From contig CAWHEX010000009.1 of the NCBI GenBank assembly GCA_963828625.1, positions 310,001-374,000 of the forward strand: 64,000 nt of DNA, written 5' to 3'. The position numbers and the translations under genes were made by a program. Source of the stretch: PALSA-894 sp963828625. GTDB taxonomy: Bacteria > Pseudomonadota > Alphaproteobacteria > Rhizobiales > Xanthobacteraceae. The stretch's first letter is position 1. Each line of letters starts with the position of its first letter. This document shows, piece after piece, positions 46,962 through 57,260 of the stretch. The notes under the pieces are model-generated. The model did no database searches and was not told the DNA's origin. It worked only from the letters and a program-made list of their open reading frames with translations.

Positions 46962-47948
46962 TCAGCGGTTGCGCGTCATCAGCTTGCGCTCCCAGCCGAG
47001 CGCATGGCTCACGATCGTCGGGAGGTCGTCGCGCTGCGGCTTCCAGCCAAGCACGGAACGCGCGCGGTCCGATGAGGCGACGATCTGCGCGGGGTCGCCC
47101 GGCCGGGCCGGCGCGAGATCGACGCGGAAATCGACGCCGGAGACCTTCTTCACGGTGTCGATCACCTCGCGCACCGAATAGCCGCGGCCGTAGCCGCAGT
47201 TCGCCGTGACCGACGCGCCGCCGCCGCGCAGATAGCGCAGCGCATCGAGATGTGCCTGCGCGAGGTCGCTTACATGGATGTAGTCGCGGACGCAGGTTCC
47301 GTCCGCGGTCGGATAGTCGGTGCCGAACACGTCCATCTTCTCGCGCCGGCCGAGGGCAGTTTCGACCGCCACCTTGATGAGATGTGTCGCGCCTTTGGTC
47401 GATTGCCCGGTGCGCATCTGCGGATCGGCGCCCGCGACGTTGAAGTAGCGCAACACCACATGCTTCAGGCCGTGGGCCGCGCTCGCGTCGCGCAGCATGA
47501 TCTCGGTCATCAGCTTGGACGAGCCATAGGGCGACATGGGCACGAGCGGATCATCCTCGGTCACCGGCACGCGCTCGGTGTTGCCGTAGACGGCGGCGGT
47601 GGAGGAAAAGATGAAATGCTTCACGCCGCCCTTCACGGCGCACTCGATCAGCGCGCGCGAATTGACGGTGTTGTTCTTGTAGTAGCCGAGCGGATCGGCG
47701 ACCGAATCCGGCACCACGATCGAGGCGGCGAAATGGATGATCGCCTCGACGCCGTGCTCCTTGATGAGCTTCGCGACCAGCGGCTGATCGCCGGTTTCGC
47801 CGAGCACCAGCGGCACGCCTTCGGCGATCGCCCAGTCGAAGCCGGTCGACAGGTTGTCGAGCACGACGACCTTTTCGCCCGCCGCGACGAGCGCGTAGAC
47901 CATGTGGCTGCCAATGTAGCCGGCGCCGCCGGTGACCAGGACCGTCAT
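46962..47948 (-). CDS. galE: UDP-glucose 4-epimerase
   Basis: A 328-residue extended SDR. TGGAGYIGSHMVYAL near the start binds NAD, the Ser/Tyr/Lys set lies in SSTAAVYGN and YGSSKLMTE, and GTCVRDYIHVSDLA is the typical late GalE motif. ATG 47948 is used; the frame is open 17 codons upstream without homology. It supplies UDP-galactose for surface polysaccharides and lies among LPS genes. Confidence 0.9.
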   Translation of the reverse strand: MTVLVTGGAGYIGSHMVYALVAAGEKVVVLDNLSTGFDWAIAEGVPLVLGETGDQPLVAKLIKEHGVEAIIHFAASIVVPDSVADPLGYYKNNTVNSRALIECAVKGGVKHFIFSSTAAVYGNTERVPVTEDDPLVPMSPYGSSKLMTEIMLRDASAAHGLKHVVLRYFNVAGADPQMRTGQSTKGATHLIKVAVETALGRREKMDVFGTDYPTADGTCVRDYIHVSDLAQAHLDALRYLRGGGASVTANCGYGRGYSVREVIDTVKKVSGVDFRVDLAPARPGDPAQIVASSDRARSVLGWKPQRDDLPTIVSHALGWERKLMTRNR

Positions 47949-48050
47949 GAGGTTCGTCCCTTTGAGCGAATTCCAGCAGTTTCCTACGCGCATTTGCATG
48001 AAGAACCGGTTATTAGGCTGTCACTCGCCGTTTCCATTCCGCTAACCAGA

Positions 48051-48998
48051 ATGTCCGACATCCTTTTCATCAAGACCTCCTCGCTCGGCGATGTGATCCA
48101 CCACATGCCGGCCGTGACCGATGCGCGGCGCCACCGGCCGCAGGCGCGCATCGGCTGGGTCGTCGAGGAGGCGTTCGCGCCGCTGGTGCGGCTGCATCGC
48201 GGGGTGGACGACGTCATTCCGGTCGCCTCGCGGCGCTGGCGCGCGGCGCCATTCTCGCCCGCGACATGGCGCGAATTTGCGGCGTTTCGCCAGGCGATGG
48301 GCAGGCAGACGCATGAGACGGTGATCGACGCGCAAGGTCTTTTGCGTTCAGGGTTGGTCACTTGGCTCGCGCGCGGACGCAAGCATGGGTACGACCGCGA
48401 CAGCGTGCGCGAGCGCGCCGCGGCCTGGTTCTACGACGCGCATCATTCTGTCGATCGCAGTCTGCATGCGATCACGCGCAACCGCATGCTCACGGGGCAG
48501 GTGCTCGGATACGCGCCGGAGGGTCCTCCGGAATTCGGGCTGGACCGCGCGGCGCTCAGCGACGGCGTGACGAACGAAGCCGTGCTGCTGCACGCCACCG
48601 CGCGTTCCGAAAAGGAATGGCCGACGGAGCGCTGGATCGCGCTCGGGCAGGCGCTCGCCGCGCGTGGCCAGCGCATACTGGTGCCGTGGGGCAACGAGAC
48701 CGAGCGGCGGCGCAGCACCGAGATCGCCGCTGCGGTGCCGAACGCTATCGTTCCCGAATTGCAGCCGCTCGATCAGGTAGCGCGGATGATCGCGCGCGCT
48801 GCGTTCGTGGTCGGTGTCGACACCGGGCTGTTGCATCTTGCGGCGGCGCTCGGCGTGCCGCTCGTCGCGATCTTCGTCGGGACGCAGCCCGGACAGCACG
48901 GGCCGCTCGGCTCCGGCAGGATCGAGGTCGTCGGCGCGCTCGGCGAGATGCCGTCGGTCGAGGATGTCGGAGCGGCCGTGGGGCGAATCGCGCGCTAG
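48051..48998 (+). CDS. waaC: lipopolysaccharide heptosyltransferase I
   Basis: A 315-residue GT-B glycosyltransferase of family 9. It starts MSDILFIKTSSLGDVIHHMP, with VIDAQGLLRSGL, LHATARSEKEWP and VGVDTGLLHLAAALGVP, all WaaC hallmarks. It adds the first heptose to Kdo-lipid A from ADP-heptose on the cytoplasmic face. Its stop overlaps the stop of convergent waaF. It is one of the few genes in this region with an unbroken frame. Confidence 0.88.
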   Translation: MSDILFIKTSSLGDVIHHMPAVTDARRHRPQARIGWVVEEAFAPLVRLHRGVDDVIPVASRRWRAAPFSPATWREFAAFRQAMGRQTHETVIDAQGLLRSGLVTWLARGRKHGYDRDSVRERAAAWFYDAHHSVDRSLHAITRNRMLTGQVLGYAPEGPPEFGLDRAALSDGVTNEAVLLHATARSEKEWPTERWIALGQALAARGQRILVPWGNETERRRSTEIAAAVPNAIVPELQPLDQVARMIARAAFVVGVDTGLLHLAAALGVPLVAIFVGTQPGQHGPLGSGRIEVVGALGEMPSVEDVGAAVGRIAR

Positions 48999-50054
48999 TC
49001 GGCGGGCGTCTGCGCGAGCACGCGCTGCGTCACCGCAAACACGTGATCGGTCGCGATGTTGCGCATGCAGCGATGGTGCTGCACGCGGCAGATCGGCATG
49101 TGGCACGGCTGGCAGTCGAGTTTCTCGGCCGTCTGCGTCACCACTGCGGCAATGGGATTGAGCGGCGCCCAGTGCCACGGGCTCGTCGGCCCGAAAATGC
49201 CGATCGTCGGCGTGCCGAGCGCGGCCGCGACATGCAGCAGGCCGGAGTCGTTCGACACCGCGACGTTCGCGGCGGCCAGCGCCAGGATCGCGTTGCGCAG
49301 ATCGGTGCCGGTGAGATCGCGCGCCTCCGGTGCGGCATCGCGGATGATGCGCGCGAGCGGCGCCTCGGCGGGGCCGCCGAGCACCCAGACGTTCGCGCCT
49401 TGATGGACCAACTGCCGCGCGAGATCCGCGTAGGCCGCCCCTGGCCAGCGCTTCGACGGCCCGACCGCGCCGGGCGCGAGCGCGACGGTCGGCTGACCAT
49501 TGTCGGGTAGGCCCTGCCGCTCGCGCCAGCCGGCTGCTTCGCCGGCAGGCACTTTCAGTTCCGGCAGCGGCAGGTTCAGCGGCGGCGCCGCGCCGGCGGG
49601 AAGCGCGAGCGCGGCGCACTGATCGATCATGCGCGGCCGCTTGCGTTCGCCGAAGCGCAGATCGTTCACGAGCCCGAAGCGCCATTCGCCGAACCAGCCG
49701 ATGCGCTCCGGTATGCCGGCAAGGAACGGCGCGAGCGCCGCCTTCCAGGTGCGCGGCATGATGAGCGCGCTGCCGTAGCCCTTCGCGTCGCAACCGGTCG
49801 GCCAGGGCCTTGTGCTCCCCGAAGGGGAGCCGCTTGCGCGGCAGGTCGGCGACGATCGCCTGGCGCAGTTCGGGCATGTAGTCGGCCAGCGGCGCGCACA
49901 GCGTGGTCGACAGGACGTCGACGGGCCGGGCCGGAAAGCGCTGCTTGAGCAGCTTGACCACCGAATGGCAGCGCACGAAGTCGCCGATCCACATGTACGG
50001 GACGATCAGGATCGGCCGGCGGTCGAGCGCCGGATCGGGTAAAGTTGAAGTCAT
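48995..50054 (-). CDS. waaF: lipopolysaccharide heptosyltransferase II (one frameshift)
   Basis: About 352 residues after removing one base from the CCC run at 49779-49781. The N-terminal part has ILIVPYMWIGDFVRCHSVVK and the repaired middle reads MPRTWKAALAPFLAGIPERI; NDSGLLHVAAALGTPTIGIF and the Cys-rich LDCQPCHMPICRVQHHRCM are typical of WaaF. It adds the second heptose. ATG 50054 is preferred to a TTG at 50060. It converges with waaC and diverges from hldD. Confidence 0.87.
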
Positions 50055-50270
50055 ATTCAATTTATCGAAGACATGAATCTATATTCATTTCTAGTCTGGA
50101 AAGCGGCACCTGGGCGAGCCTATCATCCGCCAACCGGTTCGCTGAGGCCGATGTCTCGGACCGCATCCGCTGCAATTTACTACGCCGTTTAACCAACGTT
50201 GCGCCCCCGGGCGGAGTGGGGCAAAGGAAGTCCGCGGCGCGGCGGGCGGCGGCCGCGATTGGACAACTTG
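50055..50270. promoter_or_regulatory. A/T-rich divergent control region between waaF and hldD
   Basis: This 216-bp gap holds no supported gene. The part at 50050-50095 is unusually A/T-rich for this genome and contains ATGAAT (50073-50078) paired with ATTCAT (50083-50088) around four bases. It probably carries the back-to-back promoters of waaF and of the hldD-hldE operon. No specific sigma-factor match is clear. Confidence 0.45.
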
Positions 50271-51252
50271 ATGATTTTGGTAACCGGCGGGGCCGGCTTT
50301 ATCGGGTCGAATGTCGTCGCAAGCCTCAACGAGGCCGGCCGCTCCGATGTGGCGGTTTGCGATGTGCTCGGGTCCGACGGCAAGTGGCGCAATCTGCAAA
50401 AGCGCCTGATCGCCGACATGGTGGCGCCCGGCGATCTTCCGCGCTGGCTCGAGGGTCGCAAGCTCGATGCGGTGATTCACCTCGGCGCCATCTCCGACAC
50501 CACCGCGACCGACGGCGATGCCGTCATGGATAACAATTTCCGCCTGTCGCTGCAAACTGCTCGACTGGTGCACCGCGACGCGCACGCCGTTCATCTACGC
50601 ATCCTCTGCTGCGACGTATGGCGATGGCGGGCAGGGCTTCTCCGACGAGTGGACGTCCGCAGCGCTGGCGCGGTTCAAGCCGATGAATCTCTACGGCTGG
50701 AGCAAGCATCTGTTTGACCTGGCGCTCGCCGAGCGCGTTGCGCGCAAGGACAAGCTGCCGCCGCAATGGGCGGGCTGCAAGTTCTTCAACGTGTTCGGTC
50801 CGAACGAGTACCACAAGGGCGCGATGATGAGCCTCGTCGCGAAGAAATTCGACGAGGCGAAGGCCGGAAAGCCGATCCGGCTGTTCAAGTCGCATCGCGA
50901 CGGCATTGCGGACGGCGATCAGCGGCGGGATTTCATCTACGTGGACGATGCCGTCGCCGTCGTGCGCTGGATGCTTGAAACGCCGCAGGTGACCGGCATT
51001 TTCAATGTCGGCACCGGCAAGGCGCGCAGCTTCAAGGATCTGATCGCTGCGATGTTCGCCGCCCTGGGCGCCAAGCCGAACATCGAATACGTCGATATGC
51101 CGGACGAGATCCGCGGCCAGTATCAGTATTTCACGCAGGCCGAAGTCGCCAACCTGCAGCGCGCGGGCTACAACGCGGGCTTCGCGCCGCTTGAAGACTC
51201 AGTGCGCCGCTACGTCACCCAGTTCCTCGATCGCGAAGACCGGTATCGCTGA
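50271..51252 (+). CDS. hldD: ADP-L-glycero-D-manno-heptose 6-epimerase (one frameshift)
   Basis: About 326 residues after removing one extra C near 50553. MILVTGGAGFIGSNVVASL binds NADP; GAISDTTATDGD, SSAATYGDGGQGF, the YGWSK catalytic motif and FFNVFGPNEYHKG are HldD hallmarks. It makes the ADP-L,D-heptose used by WaaC and WaaF. Its stop shares one base with the hldE start (TGATG). Confidence 0.9.
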
Positions 51253-52734
51253 TGTTCGAGTTCGAAAAGCGCATCGCGAACATCGCGCAGCAGACGATCC
51301 TCTGCGTCGGCGATCTGATGCTCGACGAGTTCGTTTACGGCGAGGTCGCGCGCATCTCGCCGGAAGCGCCCGCGCCGGTGCTGGCAGTGAAGCGCAGCGA
51401 AGTTGCGATCGGCGGCGCCGGCAATGTGGCGCGCAACATCGCCTCGCTCGGGGCGCGCTGCATCTTTGTCGGACTGGTGGGCGAGGACGATGCGGCGCGC
51501 GAGGTCATTGCGCGCCTGCAAGCCGACCCGCTCATAGAACCGTCATTGGTGGTCGATCGTAGCCGTCCGACCACCAAGAAGATGCGTTTCGTCAGCGAAC
51601 ATTTCTCAACGCACCTTTTGCGCGCTGACTGGGAGGTTGCAGGCCCGGTCGATGCCGAGCGCGAAGGCGAGCTGATCGCGCGCGCGCTCGCTGCGCTGCC
51701 GCGCGTCGGTGCGGTGGTGATCTCGGATTACGCCAAAGGCGTGCTGACGCCGCGCCTGATCGCCGAGGTGATTGCGGCGGCGAAACGCGCCGGCATTCCG
51801 GTGATCGTCGATCCCAAGGCTCCCGACTACGCGGTCTATCGCGGTGCGAGCGTCATCACGCCGAACCGGCGCGAGCTCAGCGTTGCGACGCGGCGCGAGG
51901 CGGTCGGCGATACGGGGGTGGCGGAAGCCGCCGCCGAGCTTGCGCGCGTCGTCGCTTGCGATGCCGTGCTGGTGACGCGCAGCGAAGACGGCATGACCCT
52001 GCATGTCGCCGGCGAAGAACCCGGTGCACGTGGCCGCCCATCCGGTGAAGGTGGTCGACGTATCGGGGCCGGGCGATACCGTCGTCGCGGTGCTCAGCGT
52101 GATGCTGGCGCTCGGCGCGGACTACGAGAACGCCATGCGTGCCGCGAATGCCGCAGCCGCGGTCGTGGTCGGCAAGCCCGGCACCGCAACCGCGACGGTG
52201 AGCGAGCTGCGCCATCGCCTTCTGCCTGCGTCCACGCTCGCATCGGAAGACAAGGTCGTGTTCGACCGTTCGCTGCTCGACGCTCGGCTTGCCGAATGGC
52301 GGCGTGCGAACCTGCGCATCGGCTTCACCAACGGCTGCTTCGACCTCCTGCATCGCGGGCACGTCAAGCTCATGACCGCGGCGCGCGCGGCCTGCGATCG
52401 GCTGGTGGTCGGCCTCAACAGCGACGCCTCCGTGTCGCGCCTCAAGGGCAAGGGACGGCCGATCCAGGACGTCGGATCGCGCGCGGACGTATTGGCTGCG
52501 CTCGAAGCGGTCGATCTCGTCGTGGTGTTCGAGGAAGACACGCCGCTGGAACTGATCAAAGAGGTGCGCCCCGCCGTGCTGGTGAAGGGCAGCGACTACA
52601 CGCGTCAGGAAGTGGTCGGCCACGACGTCGTGGAAGCGCTCGGCGGCGAAGTGATGCTGGTCGATCTCGTTCCGGGTCACAGCACCAGCGGTCTGGTCGC
52701 GCGCTCGGGCGGACCTGCCAAGACCGGCACGTGA
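51252..52734 (+). CDS. hldE: bifunctional heptose-7-phosphate kinase/heptose-1-phosphate adenylyltransferase (one frameshift)
   Basis: About 493 residues after removing one C from the CCC run at 52020-52022. The ribokinase-like domain (about 1-320) has GDLMLDEFVYGEV, IGGAGNVARNIASLG, and the anion-hole VSGPGDTVVAVL. The nucleotidyltransferase domain (about 350-480) has FTNGCFDLLHRGHVKLM and later LVKGSDYTRQEVVG. It carries out two steps of ADP-heptose synthesis. The shift lies within the kinase domain just before its active-site loop. Confidence 0.92.
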
Positions 52735-52750
52735 TTGCCCGGAGGCGCGC

Positions 52751-53502
52751 GTGCCGCGGCTGAGCGCGATCATCATCACCAAGGACGAGGCCGCGAACAT
52801 CGCCGACTGCCTCGACAGTCTTGCGTTCTGCGACGAGCGCATCGTCGTCGATGCCGCGAGCAGCGACGGCACCATGCTGGTCGCAAAGCAGAAGGGCGCG
52901 CGCGTCGCGACGCACGGCTGGAAGGGCTTCGGCGTGCAAAAGAACTACGCGCTGTCGCTCGCGACAGGTGAGTGGGTGCTCTCGATCGATGCCGACGAGC
53001 GCGTGACGCCCGAACTCGCGCGGGCGATCCGCGCCGCGGTCGATGCGGGCGCTGCCGACGGTTACGAGATCCCGCGCCGCTCGAGCTTTTGCGGCGCGCA
53101 TGATGCGCCACTCCGGTTGGTTTCCCGACCGCGTGCTGCGGCTGTTCCGTCGCGACAAAGGCCGCTTCACCGACGATATCGTGCACGAGCGTGTGGTGTG
53201 CGTCGGCAAGGTCGCGCGGCTGGAAGAGCCGCTGCTGCACTATCCGGTCGCGCGGCTGGAAGACGCGATCCGCCGCATCGACCAGTATTCGACGCTCGGT
53301 GCGCAGACGCTTGCGGCGTCCGACCGCAGGATCACGCCGCTGAGCGGCGTGCTGCACGGCGCTGGAACGTTTATCCGTGTCTACCTGCTCAAGCTCGGGT
53401 TCCTCGACGGCGCGGCGCGGCTTCATGCTGGCGGTCGCGAACGCCGAGGGCGCTTATTATCGCTATCAGAAGGCGTGGCTCGCGAGGCAGCGCCGTGAAT
53501 GA
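52751..53502 (+). CDS. family 2 glycosyltransferase, WaaE/LgtF-like (two frameshifts)
   Basis: About 249 residues when extra bases near 53093 and 53414 are removed. PRLSAIIITKDEAANIADCL and DAASSDGT are the usual start; GWKGFGVQKNYAL and SIDADERV hold the UDP-sugar/metal Asp motif; RLFRRDKGRFTDDIVHERV follows. It probably adds glucose or another hexose to the LPS core. The repaired end reads KAWLARQRRE and stops at 53502, overlapping the next GTG. Confidence 0.8.
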
Positions 53503-54338
53503 GCCGATCTCGCTCGTCGTCTCGACCTACAACCGGCCTGACGCGTTGGCGGCCTGCCTGCGCTCGCTATCGCGGCAGAGCGAGAAGAATTTCGAGATCG
53601 TCGTTGCGGATGACGGGTCGGGAGCGCAGACGCGCGATGTTGTCAAAGCGTGGACCACGAACGCCGGCGTTCCGCTGCATCATGTGTGGCAGGAGGACCG
53701 CGGCTTTCGTCTTGCCGAAATCCGCAATCGCGCGATCGCGGCGAGCACGGGCCGAGTATCTTGTATTTCTGGATGGCGACTGCATCGCGCGACCTGACTT
53801 CGTCGCGGCGCATCGCGCGCTCGCCGAACCCGGCTACTTCGTCGGGGGCAATCGCGCACTGTTGTCCGAGAAACTCACGACGGAAATTCTCGGCAAGAAT
53901 CTCGAACCGGAAAACTGGAGCCTTGCCGAATGGGCAAGGCTGCGCGCGCGCGGCGAGGTGAATCGCCTGATGCCGCTGGCGCGCCTGCCGCTCGGGCCGC
54001 TGCGCAAGCGCCTCGCGACGGAGTGGGAAGGCGTTCGCGGCGGCAATTTCGCGTTCTTCCGTGACGATCTCGACCGTGTGGACGGGTTCGAGACATCGTT
54101 CACCGGCTGGGGGCTGGAGGACTCCGACATCGTCATCCGCATGATCCGCAGCGGCGTCGCCCGCAAGGACGGGCGTTTCGCGACGGGCGTGCTGCATCTG
54201 TGGCATCCGGAGGCCGACCGCGCGCAGCTTCCCGCCAACCAGGCGCGGCTCGATGATCTCTTCAAGAGCGATCGCGTGCGCGCGTTGCGCGGGCTCTCGG
54301 CGCTCGGGCCGGAGCAAGCCATCGCGGTGGGGCAGTGA
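53495..54338 (+). CDS. family 2 glycosyltransferase with galactosyltransferase-type C-terminal domain (one frameshift)
   Basis: About 280 residues after removing one G from the GGG at 53749-53751. The start is GTG 53495, overlapping the previous stop. SLVVSTYNRPDALAACLRSL, DDGSG and the repaired FLDGDCIARPDF hold the GT-A donor and DxD motifs; GGNFAFFRDDLDRVDGFE and GWGLEDSDIVIRM match the Glyco_transf_7C region. It should transfer a hexose to the LPS core or O-chain. Confidence 0.8.
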
Positions 54339-55168
54339 TGTTCGGCCGCAACCTCTATTCGCGCAAATTCTTCGCGCATCTGCGCGACGGTAGCGCGAGA
54401 TCCGCGCATGCGCTGGTTCCGATCGTTCTCGATATTCACCCCGCGCGCTCGATGGTCGATGTCGGCTGCGGCGTTGGCGGATGGGTGAAAGCGTTCGCGG
54501 ATCGCGGCGTCGATGCGGTCGGGGTCGACGGGGATTACGTGGACCGCAAGCAGCTCCTCATCGAGGGCAGCCGTTTCGTCGCGCACGACCTGAACCGCGA
54601 ACTCGAATTTCGGATCTCTGCCGCCGCGCAAAACGGGCCGCTTCGATCTCGCGATCAGTCTCGAAGTCGCCGAGCACCTCGCGCCGGAACGCTCCGACAG
54701 CCTTGTCCGCGATCTGCTGCGCGCTCTCCGATGTCGTGCTGTTCGCTGCCGCGATCCCGTTTCAGGGCGGCGCAGGACACGTCAACGAGCGCTGGCAATC
54801 CTGGTGGGCGCAGAAATTCTCCGACAACGGTTACGATCCGTTCGACGTTCTGCGCCGCGATATCTGGGGCCGGCGCGACATCGCCTGGTGGTACAAGCAG
54901 AACACGCTTCTTTACGTGAAGCGCAATTCGGCTGCGCACGCGCGTTTTGTCGCGCGCTTCGGCGCAGCCCGGCGGCACGATGTTCGATCTCATTCACCCG
55001 GAGCTGTTCCGCGGCAAGGTCGCGCGGTTGAAGAACGGCAACGTCTTCCAGAAGATCCTCAACGCCTTCCGCCGGTCAGGCGGCGAGTCGCGCGCGCAGG
55101 TGTTGCAAACGTCACTTTACGGCGATGAGAGCTGGCGTCGCGACGACCAGCCAAAATCCGGCGCATGA
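54338..55168 (+). CDS. SAM-dependent methyltransferase (three frameshifts)
   Basis: About 275 residues when extra bases near 54608, 54717 and 54961 are removed. VDVGCGVGGWVKAFADRG is a class I SAM-binding loop; the repaired middle reads FDLAISLEVAEHLAPERSD, a typical post-II motif, followed by IPFQGGAGHVNERWQSWW. It overlaps the glycosyltransferase before it and the FkbM gene after it. It likely methylates a sugar or lipid-linked intermediate. The dense shifts make the exact sequence uncertain. Confidence 0.72.
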
Positions 55169-56016
55169 CGGCCGTTTTCGATCCCGCGCCGTGGGGCACG
55201 CATCTGCCGGGCGCGTACGACCGCGCGGTGCTCGCGCTCACGCGCGCGATGCCGGCGAACTGGCTCGGGCAGCGGCTCGCGATCCTGTTCCGCCGTCTCG
55301 TCATGCGCCGCATCGGCGAGGGCAGCATCGACACGACGCTCTGGGGAATGCGGCTGCGGCTTTATCCGCGCCGCAACGGCTGCGAGAAGAACGCGCTGTT
55401 CACCCCGCAGATGTTCGACACGATGGAGCGGCGCGTGCTCGCCGAGGCGGTCGCGCGGCGCGGTGGCGAATTTACCTTTATCGATGTCGGGGCGAATGTC
55501 GGACTCTATTCGCTTTATCTCGCGTCGTGCGGGAACGTGCGCACGCTCGCGATCGAGCCACAGCCGGGCATTCTCGACCGGCTCAAGTTTCATCTTGCGG
55601 CGAACCCGTCAGCCAAGATCGAGGTGAGGCCGATCGCGCTGTCCGATCGCGACGGCGAGGCAACGCTTGTGCTCAACGACAGCGACAGCGGTGGTACGCA
55701 CCTCGACAAGCCGAATGGGCGCAAGGAGCCCGGCGAGCGCGTCACCGTGCCATGCCGGCCGCTGACGGCGGTGCTGGCCGAGGCCGGCATCGCGGCTATC
55801 GACGCACTGAAGATCGACGTGGAGGGCGCGGAGGACATCGTTCTGGCGCCGTTCCTGCGCGATGCGCCGGCTTCGCTGCTGCCGCGCCTCATCCTGATCG
55901 AGGATACGCGCGGCATGTGGAGTGTCGACCTGTTCGCGCTGCTTGCCGCGCGCGGCTACACTGTGCAGGAGCGCAGCCGGCAGAACGTGGCGTTGCGCTT
56001 GACTGGCGGAACCTGA
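55165..56016 (+). CDS. FkbM-family methyltransferase
   Basis: A 283-residue intact frame. FIDVGANVGLYSLYLAS (about 105-121) is the SAM-binding loop of FkbM-type methyltransferases, with LAIEPQPG and DALKIDVEGAED later. The family methylates hydroxyls of sugars and polyketides; in polysaccharide loci it usually caps or decorates O-chains. It overlaps the preceding methyltransferase gene by 4 bp and is 2 bp from the O-antigen ligase-like gene. Confidence 0.85.
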   Translation: MTAVFDPAPWGTHLPGAYDRAVLALTRAMPANWLGQRLAILFRRLVMRRIGEGSIDTTLWGMRLRLYPRRNGCEKNALFTPQMFDTMERRVLAEAVARRGGEFTFIDVGANVGLYSLYLASCGNVRTLAIEPQPGILDRLKFHLAANPSAKIEVRPIALSDRDGEATLVLNDSDSGGTHLDKPNGRKEPGERVTVPCRPLTAVLAEAGIAAIDALKIDVEGAEDIVLAPFLRDAPASLLPRLILIEDTRGMWSVDLFALLAARGYTVQERSRQNVALRLTGGT

Positions 56017-56018
56017 GG

Positions 56019-57260
56019 ATGGCGGAAACGGCGGCCGCGAAGGTGCCTGCTTTCGACCGCGCGCGACTCGAGCCCGTGGCCGACTGGCTTGCGGTCGGCG
56101 TCGCGGTCACGCTGCCGTGGTCGATCTCGATCTCGCAGATTCTGACGGTCGCGTGGCTGTTCGCACTGCTGCCGACGCTTGATGTCGCGCTGATGCGCCG
56201 GACGCTGCAAAATCCCGCTGCAAGTTTGCCGTTGTTGCTCTGGCTGCTCGCGGCGGCCGGGATGCTGTGGACCAATGTGCCGTGGAGCGAGCGCCTCGCC
56301 GGGTTCGAGGGCTTTCACAAGCTCCTCGTCATTCCGCTGCTGCTCGCCCAATTCCATCGTTCGCCGCGCGGGATCTACGTGCTCTACGGGTTTTTTGCCT
56401 CGTGTACCGCGATGCTGTTCGCCTCGTGGGGCCTGATGGCGCTGTGGAAGCAGTGGTGGATCTACGTCCCGGGCAAAATCCCCGGAATGCTGGTGAAGGA
56501 TTACATTGCGCAGAGCACGGAGTTTTTGATCTGCGCGCTGGTGCTGCTTGGATTCGCAGCGGAGCGCTGGCGTACGCATTGGAAGCTCGCGGCAGGCGCG
56601 GTCTTGCTCGCGGCACTTTTCCTCGCCAACATTTTCTATGTCGCACCCGGCCGCACCGCGCTGGCGGTGCTGCCGTTGCTGCTGCTGCTGTTCGGCTTCC
56701 GCTATTTCGGCTGGAAGGGCGGGTTGGCCGCTTGCCTTGCGGCCGTCGTGATCGCGGCCGCCGCGTGGGCGGGCTCGCCATTCCTGCGGGCGCGCATGAT
56801 GGCGAGCATCGACGAGGTGCGCGCCTATCAGGCCGACAACGCGGCTTCATCGACGGGCGTCCGGCTCGAGATCTGGAAGAAATCGTTCGCGATCACCGCG
56901 GACGCGCCGCTGATGGGCCATGGCACCGGCTCGATCCCGGAGCAATTCCGGCGCGTCGCGGCGGGCGAGGGCGCGTCCGGCATTCAGTCGGTCAATCCGC
57001 ACAATCAGGTGTTCGCGGTCGCGATCCAGCTTGGCCTCGCCGGCGTCGCGATCCTGATGACGATGTGGCTCTGGCATCTCGCGTTGTTTCGCGGCGTCGG
57101 GCTGATCGCATGGGTCGGTATTGTGGTCGTGGTGCAGAACCTCGCGTCGGCGCCATTCAACGCGCATCTGTTCGATTCTTTCCACGGCTGGCTTTACGTC
57201 TTTCTCGTCGGCGCTGCTGGCGGCATCGTGTTGCGCGAGCGGGAAGGGGGCCGCGCGTGA
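56019..57260 (+). CDS. O-antigen ligase-like membrane protein (WaaL/Wzy type)
   Basis: A 413-residue, about ten- to twelve-span protein. A large periplasmic segment (about 260-330) contains SSTGVRLEIWKKSFAITAD, GHGTGSIPEQF and the conserved NPHNQVF, the pattern of WaaL ligases and Wzy polymerases. It would join O-chain or sugars to lipid A-core, or polymerise repeats. ATG 56019 follows the FkbM stop by 2 bp. The frame is intact. Confidence 0.83.
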   Translation: MAETAAAKVPAFDRARLEPVADWLAVGVAVTLPWSISISQILTVAWLFALLPTLDVALMRRTLQNPAASLPLLLWLLAAAGMLWTNVPWSERLAGFEGFHKLLVIPLLLAQFHRSPRGIYVLYGFFASCTAMLFASWGLMALWKQWWIYVPGKIPGMLVKDYIAQSTEFLICALVLLGFAAERWRTHWKLAAGAVLLAALFLANIFYVAPGRTALAVLPLLLLLFGFRYFGWKGGLAACLAAVVIAAAAWAGSPFLRARMMASIDEVRAYQADNAASSTGVRLEIWKKSFAITADAPLMGHGTGSIPEQFRRVAAGEGASGIQSVNPHNQVFAVAIQLGLAGVAILMTMWLWHLALFRGVGLIAWVGIVVVVQNLASAPFNAHLFDSFHGWLYVFLVGAAGGIVLREREGGRA

